The notes under the pieces were generated by a model. It was not told the origin of the DNA and made no database searches. It worked only from the letters and a program-made list of their open reading frames with translations. Below are positions 12,441 to 23,440 of a stretch of 64,000 nucleotides of DNA, piece after piece. Within the stretch, counting starts at the first letter, position 1, and each line of letters begins with the position of its first letter. Source of the DNA: Pelobates cultripes (lineage: Eukaryota; Chordata; Amphibia; Anura; Pelobatidae); the NCBI GenBank assembly GCA_933207985.1, contig OW240916.1, positions 267,285,748-267,349,747 on the forward strand. Direction: 5' to 3'. The translations under genes were made by a program, and so were the position numbers.

Positions 12441-13965
12441 AAGTTACGTATTATTATGATGGAAATATTCTTCAGAAATCAATATGTAAACAATCATCAA
12501 TAAAGGTAGTTATAATGGATTTTAAACCATGTATATCACAATGCAATAATTCTCCTATAGCCATTATTTGGACCTTCAGACAGGAAAGCACATTGCTCAA
12601 AGAAGCAATAGTATGTGTATCCAAATGTACCTGGAAAGGCATTATCAAGAAATAAAATCAATGCATAACATGTTAAAAACAAAATGGAATGAGACAATAG
12701 ACCAACATTCCAAGTTGGCACCCTGTATAAATGGAATAGTACTATTTTCTGAAACAAGTAAAATGTATACCCTCATTCTCATTTCTTCAACAAGCTGGCT
12801 CTGTCCCCACCCTTACTACTGTTCTTTACCTGTGCAATCACCATAAATATCTACAGAGATAAACTGTGTCCTTGTTCATTAAAATGTCAGGCACAGAAGA
12901 GGTCAGGGATCTAATGCAAATTGCACTTTTGTGTTCTCTTATTCTCATTGTTAATGGATGACTCGTTTGTCCCACATAACCTTTCCTGAAGGGATATTTA
13001 TGGCGATAGATTTAAAGTTGGTCTGACATTTTATGGATTTACTTTAAATTTATGTCCCAAATGTAGTTGTGTCAAAAATCACCCGGTGTATACTGCTACA
13101 ACATATATACTGACCACATGTATATATCTCTTAGAGGTGTAAGCCACTTGTTATCCTAAGTAAGGAGTGCTTGTGCTACAGCATGGAAACATATTCCTTA
13201 TATTTGTAGATATTTTAAAAGCCTTAAAGGGGAATCCCTAAAAGCATTCCCTATATCAAGATCTGTACTTAAAATGCGCCAATGCTTATGAAGTATGTGT
13301 CATCTGTGGTGACTTATTGGAATAGTTGTTAACACAAGGAGCTCTATTAGATGTCAGCCTATTTTTCATTGTCTTAATATGTTCTACTTCCATGGACATA
13401 ATCATATTCTTAATCTCTGTCAATAAACATTAATCATCTCATCAGTCCAAATTTCAAAAGTCATTTCTTTTCAGACACAATCCTCCTGACCCAGACTAGA
13501 TGTGAATACGGCAGGCAACCCCTCTTTTAGTTTAGTTGGATGAAAAGATGTATGATGCAGGTATGAAATTCTGTTGATTTTAAATACACAATAAAAGTAA
13601 GTTTCTCATTGTCCTTCAAAAAATGTATCAATGTGAGATTGTACTACAAAGTAACATTAATAGCCAGCAGATATTGGTCAAGATCATCGTTACAGGTAAG
13701 CGAGAGTCTAGGTAGCCTTGTCGGAAAAAAAAAAAGAGATCATCTATAAAATGCAGATAAATTAAAACATCAGTAAAATATGGATGTCCATATATAAATT
13801 ATTCTTCAAAATTAGATATAAATAAATTGGGATACGATGGGGCTATATTAGATCCTATCGCAGTGTCACACAGTTGTTTATAAAAATACTTTTTGTATAG
13901 AACATAGTTTTCATGTAAGCTTCACAGGAAAAACGTGCAGTGCTTCCGTTTCAGAGAATAGTGTT
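12441..13965. other. Non-coding DNA, no gene seen
   Basis: Frames of 73 and 92 codons overlap on opposite strands at 12536-12846 without domain signatures. Nothing else recognisable. Confidence 0.4.
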
Positions 13966-14118
13966 TCAAATAATGGGCCACTGTCTGTACAACCCCATCA
14001 TGTAGGACAGCGGTGTACTCCTAAATGGCCGAGAATTAAGAAGTGAGACTGCAGGGGAATTACCTATACACCCAAAATGCTTCATTAAGCTAAAGTTGGT
14101 TTGATGCCTATAGTCAGG
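13966..14118. mobile_element. Partial TTAA-type MITE copy
   Basis: Shares CTCCTAAATGG-CGAGAATT, GTGAGACTGCAGGGG and TACACCCAAAATGCTTCATTAAG blocks, in the same order, with the right arm of the MITE at 3627-4140. The right tip is replaced at about 14115 by CAGGGCCGGACTGGGG, which looks like the start of another repeat. Confidence 0.55.
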
Positions 14119-14215
14119 GCCGGACTGGGGATACGAAGCAGCCCTGTAAAAAAAAAAAAAATCTATGCCAGCCCCATAAGTCATTGTGCTATGTAGGGTG
14201 TGTTTATATATATAT

Positions 14216-14440
14216 ATCAGTCTATAGAAAGATAGCACTCCAGGGACTAGATAATATGGTGAAAAAAAACTTCGCTTTTATTCAGCAAGATGCCACAGTG
14301 ATCAACGTTTCAGTTCCAGTACAGAACTTTCTTGTCCTGATGGAAGCTCCATGTAGGGGCTGAAACATTGACTTTTATATGGATTAAATAAAAGTTAAAT
14401 TTTATTTGAAAACTATCACAAAGACCTTGGAGTGCGGTCC
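14216..14440. ncRNA. Hammerhead-ribozyme-like motif in inverted pair
   Basis: On the plus strand at 14334-14372, CTGATGG is followed by a 6-bp stem (AGCTCC/GGGGCT with one G-T pair, loop ATGTA) and then GAAAC. This matches the hammerhead core CUGANGA-stem II-GAAA except for one position (or a one-base insertion). On the minus strand at 14299-14335 a second stem (AGTTC/GAACT) followed by GAAAC is preserved but its CUGANGA half is lost. Hammerhead motifs are known to be common in amphibian genomes, linked to Penelope-like elements. Self-cleavage here is unproven and stem III is unclear. Confidence 0.4.
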
Positions 14441-14511
14441 TTTCTGTTGTATCTACATGATTTTGCCAGACCTGACGGGCATGAAGAATTTAACCAGGAG
14501 TGCAAGCCCTT

Positions 14512-14517
<6 letters not shown>

Positions 14518-14544
<27 letters not shown>
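14518..14544. repeat. (AT)n microsatellite
   Basis: About 13 AT dinucleotides between two hammerhead-type repeat copies. Confidence 0.95.
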
Positions 14545-14548
<4 letters not shown>

Positions 14549-14618
14549 AATCCTTGCACACAGGCTCCAGTGTTATATATTTGCTGGGTGCTTAAGCCTG
14601 GGACTTTGGTATCCAGAT

Positions 14619-14730
14619 TGTGAAAGAAACGGCAGCACTCACGGTCTTCACTTAAAATCTTCTTTTATTTGCAAGATTAAAACATGGATCAACGTTTCAG
14701 TCCCTAAGTGGGACTTTTTCAGGATCAATA
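14619..14730 (-). repeat. Dispersed repeat with degenerate hammerhead-like end
   Basis: Same sequence as the arms of the palindrome at 15101-15590: on the minus strand a stem AGTCCC/GGGACT followed by GAAACGTTGATCC, then AATAAAAGAAGATTTTAAGT and GAGTGCTGCC. The expected CUGANGA box reads CTGAAAA, so ribozyme function is probably lost. The downstream order (GAAAC, AATAAA, GAGTGC) is like that of the copy at 14334-14440. Confidence 0.5.
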
Positions 14731-14732
14731 TG

Positions 14733-15098
14733 AGGGTAATTAAATTATACAGTAAAGCATGCTCACATACAGACACAGACAATCGTACTAATGCACACAA
14801 ATAGGCTCATTGACAGACAGTCTCAATGACACACACAGACAAGGTTACAGGCACACGCACAAATTTAGTACAGACAAACTCTGATACACACACAAGCTTA
14901 CTACAGACAAGCTCATTGTCACACACACACACTCTCACTACAGACAAGCTCACTGATGCGCGCACACTCTCCCTACAGATAAGCCCATTGACACACACAT
15001 GCTCCCTACAGAAAAACTCACTAACACACAGATTCATTACAGACAAGCTCACTGAAACACATATGGTCACTACAGACAAGCTCACGACCACACACACC
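14733..15098. repeat. CA-rich minisatellite, first copy of a 366-bp duplication
   Basis: Irregular units of about 30 bp resembling CTACAGACAAGCTCACTGA plus CACACA runs. The whole stretch, starting GGGTAATTAAATTATACAG, recurs almost unchanged at 16218-16583. Open frames of 96-181 codons on either strand are artefacts. Confidence 0.85.
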
Positions 15099-15100
15099 CT

Positions 15101-15590
15101 GTTATCATTACATTCTCCTTGGTGGGCCCTCTTTTATTCACAGGCCCACTCGTACGTTGGTTTCGGCACACCACAACCAACTTTGCCCTTTCAGATACTA
15201 TCCATTACGTATTTAATTCTGAGCACAAATATATATATATATAGTGAAAGAAACAGCAGCACTCACGGTCTTCACTTAAAATCTTCTTTTATTTGCAAGA
15301 TTAAAACATGGATCAACGTTTCAGTCCCTAAGTGGGACTTTTTCAGGAAGAAAGTCCCACTTAGGGACTGAAACGTTGATCCATGTTTTAATCTTGCAAA
15401 TAAAAGAAGATTTTAAGTGAAGACCGTGAGTGCTGCCGTTTCTTTCACTATATATATATATATTTGTGCTCAGAATTAAAAACGTAATGGATAGTATCTG
15501 AAAGGGCAAAGTTGGTTGTGGTGTGCCGAAACCAACGTACGAGTGGGCCTGTGAATAAAAGAGGGCCCACCAAGGAGAATGTAATGATAA
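15101..15590. repeat. Near-perfect 490-bp palindrome
   Basis: The left arm (15101 to about 15345, starting GTTATCATTACATTCTCC) is repeated in inverted form up to about 15590 (ending GGAGAATGTAATGATAA), with a spacer of only a few bases near 15349. Each arm contains TTGGTTTCGGCACACCACAA, an (AT)n tract and the hammerhead-like unit, so the two ribozyme-like halves meet at the centre. A third, half copy of the distal part occurs at about 15703-15810. Tail-to-tail arrangement of two element ends is the simplest reading. Confidence 0.85.
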
Positions 15591-15846
15591 TAGGGTATAG
15601 GTGGGTGGGGACAATCAACTGAACCGGCAGAGATGAGTAGGGGCTGGGAGTTTAAGTAGGGGACTTACTCCTCCCACAAATTCAGGCCTAATGTCCTTTC
15701 TACTTGTGCTCGGAATTTAATACATAATGGATAGTTTCTGAAAGGGCAAAGTTGGTTGTGGTGTGCCAAAACCAACATACGAGTGGGCCTGTAAATAAAA
15801 GAGGGCAAAAGAGAAGTTCGAGAAAATACACACTTTATTGCCTTTT

Positions 15847-16215
15847 TTACATAACCAAGTTCCTGAAAGCTTGACGAAGCTCTTTTTCTGGTCGCGGTAT
15901 ATATGTATGATATATGGAGGATTTCTAACGACCCAGTCTCTTGATGATGTGGACTGGGGTGTTTGTGCTAGAGGCTGATGAAGCGGCTCCTATGCGGAAT
16001 GAGTGCCCGGAAAATGAAGCCGGATTGTAACCCAGTTTGGATAGTAGTGTCCTGACGTGTGTCGTGAATTTAGCCGTGGTGAACGGGTGCCCTTGTAGTG
16101 ATAAGAGCGGAGAGTCTGGTAAGTGTGCGTGATGGGTTGACCGTAGGTGATCTAGCACCTTGACCGGACACCAGGCATTATCGGTAGGGAAGAGAGGATA
16201 AAATATTAGTCCTTT
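15847..16215 (-). pseudogene. Tyrosine recombinase C-terminus (DIRS/Ngaro-type), broken
   Basis: The minus-strand reading contains GHSFRIGAASSASS, the HxxR box of tyrosine recombinases, preceded by HPFTTAKFTTHVRTLLSKLG and followed by HIIKRLGR. A TAG at 15927-15929 falls where the family has the W of LGRW. The same frame then continues with KSSIYHTYIPRPEKELRQAF, including a candidate nucleophile tyrosine, to a stop at 15847-15849. The N-terminal half of the enzyme is missing and the upstream codons are minisatellite sequence. The enzyme would integrate circular element DNA. A truncated pseudogene; whether it is DIRS, Ngaro or Crypton cannot be settled from this fragment. Confidence 0.75.
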
Positions 16216-16217
16216 CA

Positions 16218-16583
16218 GGGTAATTAAATTATACAGTAAAGCATGCTCACATACAGACACAGACAATCGTACTAATGCACACAAATAGGCTCATTGACAG
16301 ACAGTCTCAATGACACACACAGACAAGGTTACAGGCACACGCACAAATTTAGTACAGACAAACTCTGATACACACACAAGCTTACTACAGACAAGCTCAT
16401 TGTCACACACACACACTCTCACTACAGACAAGCTCACTGATGCGCGCACACTCTCCCTACAGAAAAGCCCATTGACACACACATGCTCCCTACAGAAAAA
16501 CTCACTAACACACAGATTCATTACAGACAAGCTCACTGAAACACATATGGTCACTACAGACAAGCTCACGACCACACACATGC
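16218..16583. repeat. CA-rich minisatellite, second copy of a 366-bp duplication
   Basis: Nearly identical to 14733-15098 and in the same orientation. Downstream of 16583 the minisatellite continues with more CTACAGACAAGCTCACTGA-type units. Confidence 0.85.
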
Positions 16584-17127
16584 TTACTACAGACAAGCTC
16601 ACTGTACACACATGCTCACCACAGACAGGCTCAGACACACCCATGCTCCCTACAGACAAGCTCACTAACACACACACACACATATGATCCCTACAGACAA
16701 GCTCACTGACATACATACAAGCTCACTCACTAGCAGGCACACACACACACAAACTCACTAGCAGACGCACAGACACAGAACTTCCCTCACTGGCAGATGC
16801 ACACATACAGAAGCTCACTCACTAGCAGATGCACGTGCACACACACACACAGAAGCTCGCTCACTCACTAGCAGATGCTCACACACAGAAGCTCACTCAC
16901 TAGCAGATGCGAGCGCGCACACACACACACACAGAAGCTCGCTCACTCACTAGCAGATGCACACACACAAAGACATCCACACACACACACAGAGGCAGAC
17001 AGACAGTCACACACACACACACACACACACACATGGGCAGACAGCCACACACACAGGCAGACAGCCACACACTCACACTCACACACTCACAGGCAGACAG
17101 TCATACACTCGCAGACAGAATTAACAG
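16584..17127. repeat. CA-rich minisatellite and (CA)n tract
   Basis: Units built on GAAGCTCACTCACTAGCAGATGC and GGCAGACAG(CA)n. Frames up to 90 codons on both strands encode only His/Thr/Ser or Val/Cys repeats and are not genes. Confidence 0.9.
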
Positions 17128-17513
17128 TGTGTCTAATTTTTCAATGATTAATTCTTAGTGAACTGATGAACATTTTTGTATGAAGCAATAATGTTTTTTT
17201 CAGAAAGTCCAGGTGACCTTAAAAAAAATAAAACATATTAAAAGAGTATTTATAATGCATGCTATTTAAGTTTCAAGTATATATGGTAACATTCAATTTT
17301 ATACTCTACTAAATGATACATGTAATTTACGTTGACTAATTGAAGACTATACTGGGAGGGGAAGAATTTTGAAGAAACCACAACTCCTGTGAAAGAGGGT
17401 ATTGCTAAATTTAACCAAAATCTCTGTTCTAGTGTCTGATTTAAAAAATGTGAATGGAAAATAAAATGAAACTATGGGGCTTACCAGTGTGAAAATTGAC
17501 CTGGGGCCCCCCA

Positions 17514-17836
17514 GTTGTCTCATTCTCTCCCACCCTGCCCCTCCAAGTGTCTTACTCGTAATCCCCTCTTTGTGTCTCATTCCCTCCAAGCCCTCCATGT
17601 GTCTCATTCCCTCCCCCCAGCCCCTCCATGTGTAGCATTCCCCCCCAAGCCCCTCTATGTGTCTCATTCCTTTCCCACAGCCCCTTCATGTGTCTCATTT
17701 CCCTCCAAGCTCCTCCATGTGTCTCAATCCCTTCCCCCAGGCCCTCCATGTGTATCATTCCCACAGCTCTTCCATGCATCTCGTTCCCTACCTCCCAGCC
17801 CCTCCATGTATCTCATTCCCTCTCCCCCAGCCAAAT
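17514..17836. repeat. C-rich minisatellite, unit about 30 bp
   Basis: About ten copies of a unit like CCCCTCCATGTGTCTCATTC with variable C-rich linkers. Because the unit is often close to a multiple of three, it leaves frames of 75-130 codons open on both strands; the products are Pro/Ser/His or Gly/Met/Glu repeats and have no family match I recognise. Confidence 0.9.
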
Positions 17837-17890
17837 ACAAATTTCATCTGTTATTTTACACACACACACACATATATATATACATATATA

Positions 17891-18676
17891 TGTGCAGGGT
17901 GGGTTAAAATCCAGAATTTGACTGGTAAATGACATTAATTCCTAGCAGGGACTCATCTCCGACGGATCCACCAAAGTACAATCAGGAATAAGAGAAACAC
18001 CAAAGAAATATCCCACCTCCTCCCCAGCAACTGGACGACACACAGTTCTGGAAGTACAACTGAAGTTTATTGTCACACACATGGATTTTATGCCCGGTCC
18101 CATGAAAGGGGTTTTCCACACAACAATGCAAGGGTTTCAATCCCAAGATCCTCTGTGTCTGAGAGATAATTGCGTGAGAAAAATCATCTAATTTAATTAT
18201 CTCTTAGGTAGAGAAAATCCAGCAAAATATACTGTACCCCAAAAAGTACCCCCATCGTACATAGGAACCCCACAAAAAGTACATTCTCTGATAGCCGATC
18301 TGAGTGTTTAACATATCCAAGAATCACTTGGTTTGGTGAAACGGAAGGAAATGCCATCGAGGTAAAGTTTTGACTATCCAGGCACAAGGCGCTAGCCCAA
18401 AACAGTTCCAGGGAAATAGGTGCCCTGGCCGGTCTCCGTTCGTGAGGTTCCATGCAAGGGAATTTCATCATTTTAGGATACGAATGCTTCCCCTGTTTGG
18501 TAGTTCATATATCCCGAACGGCGAGTGACTAGCCGAAAGGACTTACCAGGCACTCGACGACCAAGTACCGCTGCCCACGTTCAGGAGACAAGATGGCCGC
18601 CACTCTCCCTTCAAATATGAGTTTAGTGTATAAACCCCACTCATCAATGGTTAACACTGATATAAATTACATTACA
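17891..18676 (-). mobile_element. Possible solo LTR
   Basis: On the minus strand this GC-richer block reads like an LTR: a TG start near 18676, a GGCGGCCATCTTG promoter-like region, CAATAAACTTCAGTTG as polyadenylation signal (about 18067), then a U5-like tail ending in CA at 17891. Four-base flanks TATA are present on both sides, but the left one is part of a (TA)n tract. No internal retroviral sequence adjoins it. Boundaries and identity are tentative. Confidence 0.35.
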
Positions 18677-18894
18677 TATAACAGGAATATACATCACCAA
18701 CCTATATAAATAATATTCTATTCAAATACAATGAGAATTATAGTTGTTACAGTAAGTTTTTTTCTAAAGAACCACATAATATAAAACCAATATATCAGTA
18801 TGCATACAGTATAATATATCAAATAATACATTGTACTAAGTATTGGAAAGGCATGATGGGAGTAGAGGTTGTATGGTTTAAATTCACTGCCAGT

Positions 18895-19055
18895 GTCAAA
18901 AAGCCAGGGAGGTGTGACTAAGTCTACATAAACAAAGAGGTTTAACACTTAAACAGTAGAGAATTGAGACGTGAGACTACATGTGATTGATCTATACACC
19001 AAAACCACCTCATTATACTGATGTTGTTTGGGTGCATAGAGTGTTTCTTTAATAA
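18895..19055. mobile_element. Partial TTAA-type MITE copy
   Basis: Contains GTGTGACTAAGTCTACATAA, TAGAGAATTGAGACGTGAGA, CTATACACCAAAACCACCTCATTA and GTGCATAGAGTGTTTCTTTAA in the order seen in the right arm of the MITE at 3627-4140. The left arm is absent. Confidence 0.55.
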
Positions 19056-19440
19056 TTTGATATTGTGAAATCAAACTGAGTTTTCAAATGGAAATTTCAC
19101 CATTTGTAAATAATCTGGGATGGAAACAAACTGTTTCGTGTGAAATGAGGGAGGATTTTTAAGAAATGCTGAGCAGGGAGGAACTGCAAAAAAATTTCTA
19201 TAACAATTGCACAATTAGGCAGAAATGGAACAAATACATTGGGATGAGGAAATTTGTACAATCCTGTGCCACTTGGAATAAGATTACTTATCACTGAAAC
19301 GGTCTATGATGCCATTAAAATACGTAGGTGAACTATTAGTGAACTATTCAAAGTTTTGATCTCTGCAAGTTTGGCTAATGCAACTGTATTACTCAAGAAT
19401 ACATTATCACACCATTCACTCTTCACACTTGTTAGAAAGA

Positions 19441-19508
19441 CATGGATGGATGGATGGACGGATGGATGAATGGTATGAATGATAGATAGATAGACAGACA
19501 GACAGATG
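19441..19508. repeat. (GGAT)n / (GATA)n / (GACA)n compound microsatellite
   Basis: Three adjoining tetranucleotide tracts. Confidence 0.9.
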
Positions 19509-20198
19509 GGTATGGTCAGATCTAGCATGGCATTGCGGAATGAGGTAGAGGATCTATTTTATCCTCTACCTGCTCAGACAAAGAGCGTCTCGCAGTAACA
19601 AGAGGGGCAGGAAATAAGCGACGAGCAGATCCTGCAAAATCTTGCAAGATCAGTGTGAAAGGGTTTGGTCCTTGCTTGATAGGAGTTACATCTAATATGA
19701 TTTCATGACCATAAACCAGCCACAAACTGTACAGTTTCTACCTTTTTGGTACTGAATATTATTGGTCTTTAGTTATTAGTATGTTCGTGTCAGCAGCTGT
19801 GCTTTAGTTTAAAGTAATCCTCCATTTAAATATTTTTAATTTTTTTTTTAACAATTTAGGAGATGTATACACACACAAAAAACCACAACAAAGATAATAT
19901 GCATCTATTGTTTCTGCATGTTTTCTTTGCAAAAAAAACAGCTTGCAAAAGCTGCAGACATTCTGTCTGCAGCCTTTGCAGGCCCCTTCTTTTTCCACCT
20001 GTGCCAGTGAATACACCAATCAGTGGCTTCTCATTGAAAAGCCTCTGTGTTGGAACCCTAACTGTGATCACGGCTTTCCTATTCTACTCATTGACCTGTA
20101 ACACAGATCACTGAGAAGGAGGGAAGGCAGGTGCCCTCTATGGAGCTAACTGAAGCGGAACAAATGTCCCTGGTTGTATGAGTGACAGCCAGGGAGTA
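19509..20198. other. Non-coding DNA, no gene seen
   Basis: Contains an internal inverted motif (CTTGCAAAAGCTGCAGACA / TGTCTGCAGCCTTTGCAGG, about 19940-19982) that may belong to an old MITE. No recognisable coding sequence. Confidence 0.4.
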
Positions 20199-20511
20199 GT
20201 GATGTCGCGAACCCGAAATTTTCGGTTCGCGAACGCGAACTTCCGCAAATGTTCGCGAACCGGCGAACCGCCCGAAACGCCATTGACTTCAATGGGGAGG
20301 CGAATTTTAAAACACACAGGGACTCTTTCTGGCCACAATAGGGATGGAAAAGTTGTTTCAAGGGGACTAACACCTGGACTGTGGCATGCCGGAGGGGGAT
20401 CCATGGCAAAACTCCCATGGAAAATTACACAGTTGATACAGAGTCTGGTTTTAATCCATAAAGGGCAGAAATCACCTAACATTCCTAAATCACAATCAAT
20501 ATGGATTGACA
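20199..20511. mobile_element. hAT-type element, left terminal fragment
   Basis: Starts TAGTGATGTCGCGAAC and continues with GTTCGCGAAC-rich inverted motifs and CGCCATTGACTTCAATGGG, then CTTTCTGGCCACAATAG. This is the subterminal structure I associate with a common frog hAT family. The matching right terminus was not found; the sequence passes into a tandem repeat, so the element is truncated or rearranged. Confidence 0.5.
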
Positions 20512-20745
20512 CCTGACATATGACATGTTGACACCTTGACATATGGATTGACACCTGTCCTCAGAGCCCCTGATGCACACGGACACAGAGCAGAATAGAG
20601 ACTGGTCCCCCTACATAGGGTCACTTGGCAGATATGGATTGACACCTGTCCTAAGGATCCCTGATACACACTGACACAGAGCAGAATAGGGACTGTTCCC
20701 CCTACATCGGGTCACTTGGCAGATATGGATTGACACCTTGTTACA
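20512..20745. repeat. Tandem repeat, unit about 107 bp
   Basis: Units start ATGGATTGACACCT and contain GATGCACACGGACACAGAGC / GATACACACTGACACAGAGC, GACTGGTCCCCCTACAT and GGGTCACTTGGCAGAT. Two full units and a partial third are visible. Confidence 0.8.
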
Positions 20746-21145
20746 AACTGCTATTTGTAACGGGCCCTTTAAATGGCAAATTGCCCTGTTTCCCTGGGTT
20801 GTGGAGAAGCCTCTTTGCCAGCCTCCTCCCGCATGACTATGGCCCCTGGGAGATTGTGAAAATGTATGCACTTTTATTTGGTGTGTATGGCCCTTTAAGA
20901 CTGTCGGTGGGCATATTGGGGCTTATGGACTCTTTATGTGACTGGTGCTGGCCCTTTAAACACCTTTTTTGGGACATCAGGAAGATTGGGACACTGCCCC
21001 TTTAAGGCCGTGTCCCCAGACTTGTTGGGGACACGGCCCCTTTAAGACGGTGTCCCCTGTGTCCCCAGACCTGGTGCAAACCCTTTGTGCCTGCCTTGCT
21101 ATTTCCCACTTGGTTCAGTAAATGGGAAATTATTTCAGCTGCAGA
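20746..21145. other. Non-coding DNA with GGGCCCTTTAA-type repeats
   Basis: The motif (GG)CCCTTTAA recurs several times (20762, 20889, 20949, 20996, 21035) together with ACACGGCCCCTTTAAG / GTGTCCCC blocks. No gene; probably repeat-derived. Confidence 0.4.
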
Positions 21146-21177
21146 GACTAAGTCCCATTCGGCGATGGGACTTAGTC
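21146..21177. repeat. Perfect 32-nt hairpin, copy 1
   Basis: GACTAAGTCCCAT, loop TCGGCG, then the exact inverse ATGGGACTTAGTC: a 13-bp stem with no mismatch, followed on the plus strand by TTTTTTTCAGCC. Confidence 0.9.
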
Positions 21178-21218
21178 TTTTTTTCAGCCGTTTTTTTCAG
21201 CCTTATTTCAGCTGCAGA

Positions 21219-21250
21219 GACTAAGTCCCATTCGGCGATGGGACTTAGTC
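21219..21250. repeat. Perfect 32-nt hairpin, copy 2
   Basis: Identical to the hairpin at 21146-21177 and offset by 73 bp; both are preceded by TTATTTCAGCTGCAGA and followed by a T-run and CAGCC. A tandem duplication of a structured unit. Confidence 0.9.
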
Positions 21251-21512
21251 GTTTTTTCAGCCTGAAATAGACCGACCTCACAGCCCAAATCTATGGAACT
21301 GTTTTGGGCAGGAAAATGTGCTTGCGGTCGGTCATAAAGGGACCTCCAGCTAACTTTTTAACCCCTGGATGGATTTGGCTGATTTTTGGTTATGTTTATG
21401 TTTTAAGTGTGCTGATTCCAAATATGTAATTATGAAGATGGGATGTGTAGTTTTAAAGTTACAGGGTATGGCTAAAAACTGTATTTTTACTGCCTGTGTT
21501 TAATTATGTTAA

Positions 21513-22322
<810 letters not shown>

Positions 22323-22392
22323 GTGTGAGAAATGCTTTTCAGCCGCTTCTAATCTTAAGCATCATTTGAGGAGCCATACAGGAGAGAAACCT
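22323..22392 (+). pseudogene. C2H2 zinc-finger fragment, copy 2
   Basis: Same nucleotide sequence as copy 1 from TGTGAGAAATGC through the linker GAGAAACC, so the finger and the U2-like units form a higher-order repeat. It cuts into the fourth U2-like unit after TTTAATACCT. Confidence 0.75.
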
Positions 22393-22454
22393 ATTAGTGG
22401 TGTGTTTAGTATTGTTCTGATCAGTTTAATACCTTCCGCGTCTCCTATCAGTGG
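22393..22454 (+). pseudogene. U2 snRNA-like unit cut by the assembly gap
   Basis: Restarts at AGTGGTGTGTTTAGTATTG and follows unit 1 through CTCCTATCAGTGG, where the Ns begin. The array therefore extends into the gap. Confidence 0.65.
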
Positions 22455-22554
22455 NNNNNNNNNNNNNNNNNNNNNNNNNNNNNNNNNNNNNNNNNNNNNN
22501 NNNNNNNNNNNNNNNNNNNNNNNNNNNNNNNNNNNNNNNNNNNNNNNNNNNNNN
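22455..22554. other. Assembly gap (100 N)
   Basis: A run of exactly 100 Ns, a usual placeholder for a gap of unknown size. Frames reported across it are meaningless. Confidence 0.99.
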
Positions 22555-23104
22555 TAGCAACACACACTGTGTATGCATTGGAACTTGACCATAATCCTGA
22601 ATAGGGATGCACTGAAATTTTTAACCGAATATGGCTCAAATCTGCCTAAAATCGGGGCATAGTGACTTTGTCGTGTCCTCTGTCAATGACAGAGGACCCA
22701 ACATTGGGAGGGGGCTCGGCGGCTTGCCTTATTTGCCAGCGGATGCAAGGAAGAGAGCCAGTACAGTCTGCAGCTCCTCTGGGTGTGAGCTGCAGACTGT
22801 GCTGTAACATTTAAACCACAGCACGCCTAAAACCTTATAATTTCTCTCACCCGGTAGCTCCCAAACTGCCTTCTGGAACCGCTGCAAATCATCACTGCCG
22901 CAGTTATAGTACTGCGCTCTGCTTCTGGGCGCTTCCATCTTGCAGCCGGGTCACGAGTCTTTGACAGGACCGTGCACCGCCACTGTTTGTGTACCCGAAA
23001 GTGATGAAGTGACGTGTGAGCAGTGGGAAAGCATGTGGCATCATACAGTCACACCGCGAGCGGTAAGTTACAGACTGGCAGCCGGACAGCTCATAACTTA
23101 AAGG
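22555..23104. other. Non-coding DNA with a possible hAT terminus
   Basis: TAGGGATGCACTGAAATTTT at 22604 resembles the tip of a widespread vertebrate hAT family (CAGGGATGCACCGAAA). A possibly related piece with GAGCCGAGGCCGATAAC lies at about 25847. No transposase and no defined right end. Confidence 0.35.
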
Positions 23105-23440
23105 ATCAATATAGGGTCAGATTGTTTCCTATTTGAAGATGTGCAGACTACTATTAAAGTTTTAGAAGAAAACTTGAATAGTAAATCAAGAAAAGTCTCA
23201 TCTCCAGCCTTCGACTGTGATTCGGTTCTTGGGTCTTCTGGCCAACTCAAACATGCTGTCTCTACTTTTTACTTCTCAGAAAAAGAGAAAAATAACAAAA
23301 AGTCGTATATATCCAGCTAGAACCAAGTTGTTCTATCAGAGAACTCCGCTCATTGCTATTCTGACATCCACCATTCCAGCAGTCAAAAGGTCAAGGTCAT
23401 TCATAAGGCCACTTTAGTTGGAAATCTTATCAAACTAGCC
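23105..23440 (+). pseudogene. DIRS-like reverse transcriptase fragment
   Basis: One plus-strand frame gives SHLQPSTVIRFLGLLANSN, like the conserved segment after the RT palm of DIRS elements (R-x-L/F-x-GLL-V/A-S/N-T/S). Upstream codons in the same frame contain stops. DIRS elements combine RT-RNase H with a tyrosine recombinase. Decayed; the assignment rests on this one motif and on the RNase H fragment at 25660. Confidence 0.4.

Noticed and set aside
14807..16716. Frames of 96-181 codons in the CA-rich minisatellite, both strands
   Set aside because: Low-complexity products, duplicated together with the repeat, open on both strands at once.
14733..17127. Regularly spaced repeats considered as a CRISPR array
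   Set aside because: Units vary in length and sequence, there are no unique spacers and no cas genes; the context is a eukaryotic genome.
17347..17932. Pro-rich frames of 75-130 codons
   Set aside because: Products of a 30-bp C-rich minisatellite; all phases are open because the unit is near a multiple of three.
20138..20554. Minus-strand frame of 138 codons
   Set aside because: It runs through the hAT terminus and its subterminal palindromes; the opposite strand is open too and no domain is seen.
22362..22639. Frames containing unknown residues
   Set aside because: They span the 100-N gap; only the short zinc-finger portion is real sequence.
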